The notes beneath the pieces are model-generated. The model was not told the origin of the DNA and made no database searches. It saw nothing but the letters and a program-made list of their open reading frames with translations. DNA of 42,989 nt from Alkalicoccus saliphilus. Its GTDB lineage: Bacteria > Bacillota > Bacilli > Bacillales > Salisediminibacteriaceae. The position numbers were made by a program, and so were the translations under genes. Shown here in pieces: positions 26,597-33,777 of this stretch (its first letter is position 1; each line of letters opens with the position of its first letter). The stretch lies in contig NZ_PZJJ01000028.1 in assembly GCF_003044065.1 (NCBI RefSeq), positions 1-42,989 of the forward strand, read 5' to 3'.

Positions 26597-26673
26597 GACC
26601 CTGTAGCTCAGCAGGATAGAGCAGCTGCCTCCTAAGCAGCAGGTCGGAGGTTCGAATCCTCTCAGGGTCGCCA
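26597..26673 (+). tRNA. tRNA-Arg (anticodon CCT)
   Basis: A full cloverleaf can be folded: acceptor GACCCTG with CAGGGTC, D arm GCTC/GAGC, anticodon stem GCTGC (26624-26628) / GCAGC (26636-26640) with loop CTCCTAA and anticodon CCT at 26631-26633, T arm GGAGG-TTCGAAT-CCTCT. The discriminator G is followed by encoded CCA. It decodes AGG, a codon used at modest frequency here. It stands alone and has its own terminator at 26686-26712. Confidence 0.95.
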
Positions 26674-26685
26674 TATTAAACATTT

Positions 26686-26712
26686 AAACACCCTCAGCTG
26701 ATGAGGGTGTTT
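26686..26712 (+). terminator. tRNA terminator
   Basis: Perfect stem AAACACCCTCA / TGAGGGTGTTT with a 5-base loop, then TATTTAT, 13 bases after the tRNA CCA. Confidence 0.85.
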
Positions 26713-26720
26713 TATTTATG

Positions 26721-26880
26721 GGCTGTCTTGTAAATAAAATAGATAAGTAAGAACCCTCCGCTTTCGTTTCCATGGGGAGGCTTTCCGGGCGGACCGGCTT
26801 CAGCTAATTTCTTCCAGCCTATGGATGGAAGGAATGGATCTTCGCCTCGTCCTGGATCGCCCAGGAGTCGTCCCTGCGGC
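26721..26880 (+). repeat. dispersed hairpin element R2
   Basis: Same skeleton and orientation as R1. The central hairpin is TTTCTTCCA (26808-26816) with TGGAAGGAA (26826-26834); the base that differs from R1 leaves a T-G wobble, so pairing is kept. It lies just after the tRNA terminator. Confidence 0.75.
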
Positions 26881-26954
26881 TGATGCAGGGAAATTAAAAA
26901 AGTTTTCTGCGATGAAAAATCTCTTTTAAAGTCGTTTTCTCCAATAAAGAAACG

Positions 26955-27110
26955 GTTGTCCTCCGAAACGGCGGAGAGGCCGGTGGGAAATCAGCGCAGT
27001 CAAACCACGGTGCAGGCCAGACAGCTGAAGGCCAGCCCCACGGCAGGGCAAGAGAAGGAGCTTATACAACGACTAGAATACATACTCTGCATCGATCATT
27101 TAATCGACAA
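26955..27110 (+). pseudogene. possible remnant of a group II intron reverse transcriptase N-terminus
   Basis: A short frame from 26956 reads ETAERPVGNQRSQTT, then QARQLKASPTAGQEKELIQRL and loses sense by about 27070. The GC-rich composition differs from the flanks. The pattern is reminiscent of the N-terminal leader of bacterial group II intron maturases, which continue ELLERIL..., but this is recall, not a search. No intron RNA domains or catalytic YADD motif are present. The frame runs on antisense into the lipoprotein gene at 27161, where it is certainly not coding. Confidence 0.25.
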
Positions 27111-27117
27111 ACTGCAG

Positions 27118-27145
27118 TCCCGGGGAAGACGCAGCTTCCCCGGGA
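27118..27145. terminator. strong hairpin at the 3' end of the DUF4352-like lipoprotein gene
   Basis: Perfect 11-bp GC stem TCCCGGGGAAG / CTTCCCCGGGA with a 6-base loop, 15 bases past the leftward stop. The T run on the minus strand is weak. Confidence 0.65.
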
Positions 27146-27160
27146 CTAAAATATTATTTA

Positions 27161-27913
27161 TTAAAACTCAATTTCAATATCTACATCTTCTCCAACATCT
27201 TCAAAGTCTTCATTGGACGGGGCGCTCCAAGTTATACGGACACTTTCTACATCTTCTGCATTGGAATTTTCCAGGACAAAAAAGAAGCTGCCGCTGTGAG
27301 AGGTCCCTGCCATCATATCTCCATCAATATAATCGGATAACCACATATCGGACTCCAGCTGCTCGCCGGTGCTCGTAGCAATAGTAGCCTGAGATGCATA
27401 AAAAGAGATATCTTCTTCGCCGGTATTTTCGACAGTCAGATCCATCTGCACGTAATCAAGTTCTTCCGTTTCCATCATTTCAGCCAGGTCCGGAGCTAGC
27501 TCTCCAGAGGCAGCGTTTACCTGTTCGATATCGATAACAACAGGGCCTGTTTCGATCGTATCAATGTCATCCTGGCGGGCATGAAGAGTGAACGTTCCAC
27601 CTTCGTTCTCCACCGTTTCTCCTACTTCCGTTTCCCATCCGTCTTCAGCCATTTCGTCAGCGGCTTCTTCCTCATCAGCATTCATGTTATTTTCCGACTC
27701 TTCTACTTCTTCATTGTCTTCCTCATTATTTTCCGGATCTTCTTCGGCCGCTTCATTATTGTTTTCATTTTCTTCGTTTTCTACAGCATTCTCCTCAGCT
27801 GAATTATTCACATTGTCCGCTTCCGCTGTATTATTATTCTCTTCGTCTGCGTTTCCACACGCACTTAATACTAAAGCAGTACTGATAGATAAAAGAGCGA
27901 TAGATTTTTTCAT
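27161..27913 (-). CDS. acidic lipoprotein with DUF4352-like domain
   Basis: A 250-residue exported protein. The signal peptide ends in the lipobox LSAC (about residues 16-19). Residues 20-95 form a low-complexity Glu/Asn-rich linker that would hold the domain away from the membrane. Residues 95-250 resemble the immunoglobulin-like DUF4352 (MPT63-like) fold: YVQMDLTVENTGEEDISFY is the typical strand pair, followed by a strand with VRITWSAP near the end. Function of the family is unknown. Start ATG 27913 follows AGGGGGAA; a TATAAT box lies upstream. A fragment of a related domain may persist at 33163-33318. Confidence 0.85.
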   Translation of the reverse strand: MKKSIALLSISTALVLSACGNADEENNNTAEADNVNNSAEENAVENEENENNNEAAEEDPENNEEDNEEVEESENNMNADEEEAADEMAEDGWETEVGETVENEGGTFTLHARQDDIDTIETGPVVIDIEQVNAASGELAPDLAEMMETEELDYVQMDLTVENTGEEDISFYASQATIATSTGEQLESDMWLSDYIDGDMMAGTSHSGSFFFVLENSNAEDVESVRITWSAPSNEDFEDVGEDVDIEIEF

Positions 27914-28296
27914 TTTGTATTTCCCCCTGGCAAATTGTTATCAAATATGACTCATTATAATGGTAACATATTGAAATTAAAACGTTCTATGAAATGTCTT
28001 TTATCCTAAGAAAAATTTGTGAAATAGAAGTTAAAGAGTTTATTCACTGCGTTAAGGAAATTTTTCAACGTACAAATACAAGGTCTCTATTCCACCTTTC
28101 AAAAATCAGAGGTTCCCTTCCAGTTTAATAGGCAAGTGAGTGTCCATGGAATGTTCCACGAGTGTATAAATATTTACGTATCCTGGCGAGCAAAAAAGTG
28201 TCCATAATTTTATTTTTTGTTTATTATTAAATCAGCGGAATACTCATTTTCAACTACATTAAAGATCCATCTGAATACGTTCTGAATCCCATGTTT
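27914..28296. other. gene-free AT-rich stretch
   Basis: Holds the upstream region of the leftward lipoprotein gene (TATAAT box on the minus strand near 27954-27959). Beyond that I see no convincing frame, repeat or RNA structure. Confidence 0.5.
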
Positions 28297-28577
28297 TCAG
28301 CCGTCCTCACTCATTTCTTTAGCTGCTTTTTCTTTACTGACTAAAGCCTTCATATTTTCGTCTTCAACCTTCTCTGCGGGATATTTACTAATATCGTTAC
28401 AAATATTAGCACTCCTCCAACCGCACTGTTATTCCAGAACTTAGAATGAATCAAATACAATACATACCTTGGCCAAATGAAATAACTGATCATGTTTATA
28501 TAAGAGAAGTCGTTCTTCGCTTCGATCAGGTTGATGAAACGAGGAGATTCTGTATTGTTTCCTTCCTGCGTATACAT
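28297..28577 (-). pseudogene. possible decayed small membrane protein gene
   Basis: A leftward frame from ATG 28577 encodes a polar N-terminus (SPRFINLIEAKNDFS), then hydrophobic segments FIWPRYVLYLIH and AVGGVLIFVTILVNI, and stops early. A second frame overlapping its end continues EKVEDENMKALVSKEKAAKEMSEDG to a stop at 28297, a plausible charged tail. A one-base shift near 28385 would join them. No ribosome site is evident before 28577, and I recognise no family, so this is a tentative remnant. Confidence 0.3.
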
Positions 28578-28638
28578 AAATCATGACTTTGTCTGCAGGG
28601 CACAACCGTCTTTTTCTTTCCAAATTTAGATTTTACAA

Positions 28639-28661
28639 GGACAGCCGCGAACAGGCTGTCC
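28639..28661. other. 8-bp hairpin in gene-free DNA
   Basis: GGACAGCC (28639-28646) / GGCTGTCC (28654-28661), 7-base loop. No T run. It could be a relic terminator; nothing around it is clearly a gene. Confidence 0.4.
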
Positions 28662-28821
28662 ATAAAACGTCTGGCTGAAATAAAGTGGACAAAGAGTCTC
28701 CTCTCTTTCATATATTCTGTTTCTGAGAAGTCCAGTTTAAGCTGGGAAACCTTATAAAGGTTGATTTGACAAGGCTTTCCACCGTTCAAATCGTTTCAGA
28801 CTATTTTGAAAACATTCATAA

Positions 28822-28835
28822 TGTAAGCGCATTCA
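28822..28835 (+). promoter_or_regulatory. cre-like CcpA site before the PTS operon
   Basis: TGTAAGCGCATTCA fits the catabolite-responsive element pattern TGNAANCGNNNNCA at every fixed position. It lies immediately before and overlapping the weak -35 region of the predicted promoter, where CcpA binding would repress. This fits a sugar-uptake operon under glucose repression (inference). Confidence 0.6.
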
Positions 28836-28860
28836 TTTTCTGGATTATCCGTTGTATACT
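28832..28860 (+). promoter_or_regulatory. candidate promoter of the PTS regulator operon
   Basis: TATACT (28855-28860) with TTCATT (28832-28837) 17 bases upstream. The poor -35 is compatible with need for an activator such as the PRD regulator itself. It overlaps the cre-like site. Confidence 0.4.
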
Positions 28861-28877
28861 TCTTTTACAGCAGGGAG

Positions 28878-30752
28878 GTGAGGAAAATAAACACAAGAAG
28901 GCGGCAGCTTGTTCAGATGATTGTAAACGGTCATACGCAGTTCAAGTTGAAGGATACGGAAGACATGTTCAAAGTTGGAGAGCGGACGATTCGTTATGAC
29001 ATGGAGTACGTTTCCGGATGGCTTAAAACATACGGCGTACATCTCGATCACGCTTCCGGCCAGGGAGTGTGGGAGCTTGAAGAAATGCCGGATGCCGGAA
29101 AACGTAAAGAGCTGGACGAGGCGATGAACCTTTATGGACGGGCGGATGCAGCAGCGGAGAGGTTCCTGCTTATCATTTACGAACTGCTCATGCAGGATCA
29201 CAGCCAGTCGCTCCGGCAATTGGCCGAAGAGGTGGATGTAAGCCGTGGCACGGTGCTGCAGGAGATGGAAAAAGTGGAAAGCTGGTCCGGGGATTTCAAT
29301 CTTACCCTTGAACGGGGGAGAAAAGGCTTCTTATTAACCGGACAGGAAAGAGACAAGCGTCTTGCTCTGCTCAGCGTAATGAGTCAGCTGGAGTCAGCCT
29401 GGAACAGCATGAATCCAGTCCCTTATTTAAACTGGTCGGAAATATCAATGAAGGAAATGGAAACCGCAGGAAAGAGAGTAGAAGAAGAACTTCCACCCGA
29501 CGGCAGTCCGACAGCCTTTTTAAAAGTCTGGATGCTTCATATGCAGCGTGTCCGCTCCGGAAAGAAACTTTCAGCGGGAGATAGACAAATTGACATAGAG
29601 GAATGGTTTCAGACAGTATGGGATCGCTTCTGTACGGAATTCAACATGGAAGTCGAGGAAGGGGAGATGGAGTTCGGCTACTGCTACCTCCGGGCCACGT
29701 CGAACCTTTACAGTGACAGCGTACCTGATTACGCAGCTGACAACGCATTTACATCATTCATTGAAGAAATCAGTACGAGAATGGGACTAACCGGCTTCAA
29801 CACCCAGCAGCTCCAGCATATATTTAAAGAATGGCGTGCCTATCTTTACGCAGGAGACTGCGGTATTCAGTTTGTTCACCCTCTCAAGCAAAAAGTAGAG
29901 GAACAGTATCCGTTTATTGTGTTTCACGTGAAAGAAGCCCTCGCCTCCCATACGCCGGAAGGTACTATAAGAAACACAGACAGCATGATCCCAATTGCTA
30001 TGAGCTTTGCGACGATTTATGAAAAGGCTTCCTTTGACAATGAGCGCTATCAGATCTGGGTCATGTGTCCGGGCGGAATAGCAGCAGGAAGGCTGCTCAC
30101 CGTTTCGTTAATGAAGCACTTTCCTCAGCTGGAAGTAAAACAGACGGCCGCGGTCTCAATGCTTCATAAAACAGAAGGATGGGAAAAGCCGGATTTTATC
30201 GTATCGACGGTGACACTGCCTGACTCTCCTTATCCTTACGTCACGATAAATCCAATTATTACAGACAATGAGATCAAAAAAATGGAGCATTTTATCAAAG
30301 ATCTTAAACAGAAAAATGGCTCTACGAAGATTACCGAAACACCTGATTCCATCCATGCACTTATCCCGCCTTCGAGAATCTGTGTCAGGGACGCTGCGGA
30401 CCTTGATGAAATTCTGCAGACCGGGGTGGAGCTGCTGGAGCAGGACCGGATAGTGGAACAGCAGTTTTTGGAAGATATCCGCCGCACGGTCATTGAGAAA
30501 AATTATTTATACGAAATTGTACCGGGTCTGTCATTTGTCCATACGCACTCCGGACACGTTAACCGGGCCGGCTTCAGCCTCGTACAGCTGAAACAGCCTT
30601 ATGTAGAAGAAGGAAGACTCCACTCTTATGCTGTACTGTTCATGGCAACGCCGGACAAATACGCCCACCTGCCGCAGCTGCAGTATTTGTACCAGCTGCT
30701 CACAAATGCAGACAGAGTGCAGCAGATACTGCACTGGGAAGAAAACAATTAA
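28878..30752 (+). CDS. PRD-containing transcriptional regulator with EIIB/EIIA-like domains
   Basis: A 624-residue BglG/MtlR-type activator. Order: N-terminal helix-turn-helix (GERTIRYDMEYV, about 35-47), second HTH (LRQLAEEVDVSRGTVLQEME, about 112-131), two PRD domains (about 170-380), a EIIB-like domain (IWVMCPGGIAAGRLL, about 392-406), and a C-terminal EIIA-like domain with FVHTHSG (about 552-558). PTS phosphorylation of His and Cys in these domains normally sets its activity. It heads the operon with EIIA, EIIB and EIIC genes and is the likely regulator of it. The start is odd: GTG 28878 overlaps the only ribosome site GGGAGG, while the well-spaced codon is ATA 28887. Confidence 0.88.
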   Translation: MRKINTRRRQLVQMIVNGHTQFKLKDTEDMFKVGERTIRYDMEYVSGWLKTYGVHLDHASGQGVWELEEMPDAGKRKELDEAMNLYGRADAAAERFLLIIYELLMQDHSQSLRQLAEEVDVSRGTVLQEMEKVESWSGDFNLTLERGRKGFLLTGQERDKRLALLSVMSQLESAWNSMNPVPYLNWSEISMKEMETAGKRVEEELPPDGSPTAFLKVWMLHMQRVRSGKKLSAGDRQIDIEEWFQTVWDRFCTEFNMEVEEGEMEFGYCYLRATSNLYSDSVPDYAADNAFTSFIEEISTRMGLTGFNTQQLQHIFKEWRAYLYAGDCGIQFVHPLKQKVEEQYPFIVFHVKEALASHTPEGTIRNTDSMIPIAMSFATIYEKASFDNERYQIWVMCPGGIAAGRLLTVSLMKHFPQLEVKQTAAVSMLHKTEGWEKPDFIVSTVTLPDSPYPYVTINPIITDNEIKKMEHFIKDLKQKNGSTKITETPDSIHALIPPSRICVRDAADLDEILQTGVELLEQDRIVEQQFLEDIRRTVIEKNYLYEIVPGLSFVHTHSGHVNRAGFSLVQLKQPYVEEGRLHSYAVLFMATPDKYAHLPQLQYLYQLLTNADRVQQILHWEENN

Positions 30753-30775
30753 TCAATCGATGAGGTGAGAGATAA

Positions 30776-31234
30776 ATGAGTGATTATCAGCTGGACGAAA
30801 ACTGCATTCAGTGGTTTAACGAGAAAGTTAATTGGCAGGAAGCCATCGCTTTAAGCGCTGCACCACTTATAAAGAAAGGAGCTGTGACGAGAGAGTATGC
30901 AGAGGCAATGGTGGAAAACATCAATCAGCTGGGGCCGTACATTTTAATTGCACCTAATGTGGCACTTCCCCACGCACGGCCGGAAAACGGAGTGAAAGAA
31001 GCGGGGATCGCACTGACAGTATTTCAAGAGGACGTCGAATTTCCTGCCGACAGCAGCGGGGAGGAAAAGCAGGCCAGGGTATTCATTTGTCTCGCAGCGG
31101 TGGATTCAGAGTCGCACTTGAACATGCTCCAGAAAATTTCAGGATGGATTGACAATCAAGGGCTCATTAACAGTCTTTTAAACGCAGCATCGCAGGAAGA
31201 AACAAAGCAGCTGCTTCAGAGCAGCAAAAACTAA
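30776..31234 (+). CDS. ulaC: PTS EIIA component (mannitol/fructose fold, ascorbate type)
   Basis: A 152-residue cytoplasmic EIIA of the PTS_EIIA_2 family. The phosphorylated His is in ALPHARPENG near residue 64. It passes phosphate from HPr to the EIIB encoded next. The order EIIA, EIIB, EIIC and the UlaA-like permease point to the ascorbate-galactitol superfamily, but no ascorbate-6-phosphate catabolic genes are present in the window, so the sugar is not certain. Start ATG 30776 with GAGGTGAGAG. The gap to the regulator gene is 23 bases. Confidence 0.88.
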   Translation: MSDYQLDENCIQWFNEKVNWQEAIALSAAPLIKKGAVTREYAEAMVENINQLGPYILIAPNVALPHARPENGVKEAGIALTVFQEDVEFPADSSGEEKQARVFICLAAVDSESHLNMLQKISGWIDNQGLINSLLNAASQEETKQLLQSSKN

Positions 31235-31252
31235 ACGAAGAGGTGACGTAAG

Positions 31253-31525
31253 ATGAAAGTATTATGCGTATGTGGAATGGGATTTGGCTCCAGCCTGCTG
31301 CTGAAAATGACAGCAGACAAGGTGCTGAAAAACAAAGGAGTAAAGGCGGACGTGGAAGCGGTCGATTTCGGTACAGCTCAGAGTGTGCAGGCCGACATGA
31401 TTTTGACAAATAATGAATTCGCTTCCCAGCTTCAGGGTGGAAAGGCGTTTGTAAAAGCAATCATGAACATGGCAAGTGAGCAGGAAGTGGAAAGTGCGAT
31501 CGACGAATTTTTGAGTCAAAAATAA
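31253..31525 (+). CDS. ulaB: PTS EIIB component (UlaB/SgaB-like)
   Basis: A 90-residue cytoplasmic EIIB with the phosphocysteine loop CGMGFGSS at residues 7-14, as in ascorbate-type EIIB proteins. It accepts phosphate from the EIIA and gives it to the sugar during transport by EIIC. Length is standard. The ATG follows GAGGTGACG. It sits 18 bases after the EIIA stop and 18 bases before the EIIC start. Confidence 0.9.
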   Translation: MKVLCVCGMGFGSSLLLKMTADKVLKNKGVKADVEAVDFGTAQSVQADMILTNNEFASQLQGGKAFVKAIMNMASEQEVESAIDEFLSQK

Positions 31526-31543
31526 GCAGGGGGATGAATACGG

Positions 31544-32813
31544 ATGGAATTCTTTGAGTTCTTAATGAATGAAATATTGAGCCTGCCAGAAGTGCTCGTC
31601 GGCCTGATCGTCATGGTAGGTCTGCTGCTTCAGAAAGCAGATTTTTCCAAGATATTTGCCGGCACAACTAAAAGTATCATTGGATTTCTCATCCTTGGAG
31701 CCGGTGCGGGAGTTATTATTGGCTCGCTTGATGCCCTGGGGGGGGATCATTCAGGACCGTTTTGATATCCAGGGAGTTATCCCGAACAACGAGGCAATTG
31801 TCGCTCTTGCCCAGCAGACGCTTGGTACCGAAACGGCGTTGATTATGGGCTTTGGCTTTCTTGCCAACATTCTTTACGCAAGATTTACGCCGCTGAAATA
31901 TATCTTTTTGACCGGACACCATACGTTTTTCATGGCAGCGCTGCTCTCTGCCGTGCTCGCTTCCGCCGGTATGAGCGGGGTTGCGCTTGTTACAACAGGA
32001 TCCCTTATTTTGGGCGGGGTGATGGTGTTAATGCCGGCCCTTGCCCAGCCGTTCATGAGAAAAGTCACCGGCGGCAACGAAATTGCGATGGGACACTTCG
32101 GAACCATCGGCTACGTCTCGGCCGGCCTGGTCGCGAAGGCCGTAGGTAATGAGAAAAAGACGACAGAGGATATTAAAATCCCGGAGCAGTGGTCCTTCCT
32201 GAGAGACTCACTGATTTCAACGGCCCTTACGATGGTCATTATGTTCCTGATTCTTGTACTCGTGGCCGGTCCGGAAGTTGTCGGCACGTATGCCGGAGAT
32301 CAGAACTATATCATGTTCGGTCTGATGCAGGGGATCACGTTCGCAGCCGGTTTCAGTATCATTATGTACGGAGTGCGCATGATCCTGACTGAAATTGTCC
32401 CTGCGTTTAAAGGAATTGCAGAAAAGCTTGTTCCAGGTGCGAAACCGGCACTGGACGTGCCGATCATCTTTCCTTATGCGCCGACAGCCGTTATCATCGG
32501 CTTTATCTGCAGCTTTATCGGCGGTCTGATCGGCATGTTTATGCTCGGTATTTTCTCCCTCGCGCTCATTATTCCAGGTCTTGTTCCGCACTTTTTCACC
32601 GGAGCAGGAGCCGGCGTATTCGGCAACGCCGTCGGCGGACGGATCGGAGCTGCTGCCGGAGGATTTACAAACGGGATTCTCATCAGCTTCATACCCGCAT
32701 TCCTCCTGCCGGTACTTGGAAACCTTGGCTTCGAAAACACCACGTTCGGCGATTCCGACTTCGGAGTCATCGGCATCCTGGTCGGAGCACTGGCGAACCT
32801 GTTCGGCGGCTAA
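31544..32813 (+). pseudogene. ulaA: PTS EIIC permease (UlaA-like), frame broken at a run of eight G
   Basis: The sequence encodes a UlaA/SgaT-type permease of about 420 residues in two frames. The first frame gives MEFFEFLMNEILSLPEV through GAGAGVIIGSLDALGG and then stops at 31765. The other frame resumes IIQDRFDIQGVIPNNEAIVAL and continues with LTGHHTFF and IAMGHFGTIGYVSAG to the true C-terminus. The change happens in eight consecutive G at 31738-31745; seven G would restore one frame. The rest of the protein is intact and well conserved, so the break is recent, an error, or a switchable tract. As written, transport would be lost although EIIA, EIIB and regulator are complete. Confidence 0.88.
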
Positions 32814-33073
32814 TACAGCTAACAAATGAATTTTCAGCCGATGTTCAATTGAAAGAGACCGTCTCAAAAGGATCATTGCAACAGCCTGTAAAGTACGAGT
32901 GAGCCGGACCGAGGTTTTCCACCCCCGTCAGACCGGGGGTGGGCCGTGCTCCCTCCCTTATGGGACCTACCCTTTCAGAGGATTGATTGAGTCTTATTTT
33001 TCGAATAATGGTTCTGCCGTACAGATTCCTCCTTCACTTTTCCCGCAATTATCTACCTGATGGATAAAAAACT
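32814..33073. other. gene-free stretch with GC hairpin
   Basis: Contains CCACCCCCG (32919-32927) / CGGGGGTGG (32934-32942), a 9-bp hairpin with 6-base loop, inside a GC-rich block (about 32890-32985). No T run, no frame. It could be a degenerate end of a hairpin-bounded mobile element, but no transposase or TnpB frame is near. Confidence 0.4.
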
Positions 33074-33126
33074 TTATAAATAGAAAGAATACCAGTGACT
33101 TTCACTGGTATTCTTTCTATTTATAA
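33074..33126. repeat. perfect 25-bp inverted repeat with 3-base loop
   Basis: Left arm 33074-33098, loop CTT, right arm 33102-33126, no mismatch. The arms read outward to TTATAAATAG / CTATTTATAA and inward to CCAGTGA / TCACTGG. It may be a two-way terminator, but it lies about 260 bases after the EIIC stop and its length is far beyond a normal terminator. Confidence 0.8.
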
Positions 33127-33162
33127 GCTTCTTTAAATGTAAAATGTTGACCGGATGCTTTT

Positions 33163-33318
33163 TCAGTATTGTAATACAAACAAGGAAAAATTGAAATTTT
33201 TAATCCAGTTCAACGTGTACCTCGTCATCAGTTCAAAAATAAGCTCTAATTCTGGATCGTCAACCGGAGCTTCGAATGCAAGAGTACCTGAAACTGTACC
33301 TCTGTTTTTAAATTATGT
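33163..33318 (-). pseudogene. fragment of a DUF4352-like domain
   Basis: The minus strand reads NRGTVSGTLAFEAPVDDPELE, then LIFELMTRY, and ends at a stop (33165-33163). The GTVSGTLAFEAP-DDPELEL-FE pattern matches the last strands of DUF4352 proteins, which often read GTLVF-VP-D--L-L-YE. A stop lies just upstream in the same frame, and no start or signal peptide exists, so only a tail survives. Family assignment is by eye. Confidence 0.4.
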
Positions 33319-33442
33319 AAAAAAGAATTGGATGCTGACTTAATAAATGAATTAATTTCATAACGGTACTTATAAAACATATAAACGAATAATCAGCATA
33401 CTTCATATAAAACATATTTCCAATAAAAGGACCGAAGTGTAA

Positions 33443-33560
33443 GACGGCGACTCCCGGAGGATTTGGCGCAGTCTGAAGATCCACTTTTGCGAAAAAGTCT
33501 TTTCGCAAAAGTTAGCTGAGGACAAGCCCTCGGGAAAGCGTCCGTTTGCAACGGAAGGCA
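33443..33560 (-). repeat. dispersed hairpin element R4 (inverted)
   Basis: On the minus strand it follows the R1 skeleton: GGACGCTTTCC, CTCAGCTAA, [hairpin], GTGGATCTTC, GGGAGTCGCC. The hairpin is ACTTTTGCGAAAA (33483-33495) / TTTTCGCAAAAGT (33500-33512), a perfect 13-bp stem unrelated in sequence to the hairpins of R1-R3. Confidence 0.7.
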
Positions 33561-33574
33561 TATCCATTATTCTT

Positions 33575-33629
33575 GTTCATCATTTCACATAATAGACACA
33601 ATTATTATGTTCAATGATTCACATAGTAT
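33575..33629 (+). promoter_or_regulatory. direct repeat upstream of doxX, possible operator
   Basis: GTTCATCATTTCACATAATA (from 33575) and GTTCAATGATTCACATAGTA (from 33609) are similar and offset by 34 bases. The second copy overlaps the expected -35 region of the extended -10 promoter TGG-TATTAT (TATTAT at 33632-33637). Could bind a regulator. Confidence 0.4.
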
Positions 33630-33643
33630 GGTATTATAAAAAT

Positions 33644-33770
33644 ATAGAAAAGTTGCTCAGTAAATCACAAACATTCGTGCAGCCCAAAGGTACCTGGGAG
33701 GAACGAAAGAAACTACGGTAAACTCCGATGAGCGGCTTTTCTCCAAATTCAACCATATTTGAAAGGGGAA
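33644..33770 (+). ncRNA. structured leader RNA of doxX, candidate yjdF-type riboswitch
   Basis: A long closing helix pairs 33648-33659 with 33729-33740 (12 bp, two G-U). Inside it, TTCGT (33674-33678) pairs ACGAA (33703-33707) around CCCA (33683-33686) / TGGG (33695-33698). GGA (33700-33702) can reach TCC (33724-33726) as a pseudoknot. Downstream, TTCTCC (33739-33744) can mask the ribosome site bases GGGGAA (33765-33770), competing with the base of the closing helix, which suggests translational control. The unpaired segments (AAAGGTACC, GAACGAAAGAAACTAC, GGTAAACTCCG) resemble my memory of the yjdF motif, an azaaromatic-sensing RNA. The structure is visible; the class name needs a covariance search. 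Confidence 0.55.
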
Positions 33771-33777
33771 CTCTCTC

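Noticed and set aside
26956-27378. 140-residue rightward frame running into the lipoprotein gene
   Set aside because: Its second half is antisense to the certain lipoprotein gene; only the first third was kept as a possible remnant.
33155-33343. 62-residue rightward frame
   Set aside because: The opposite strand reads as a DUF4352-like tail, and this frame has no ribosome site.
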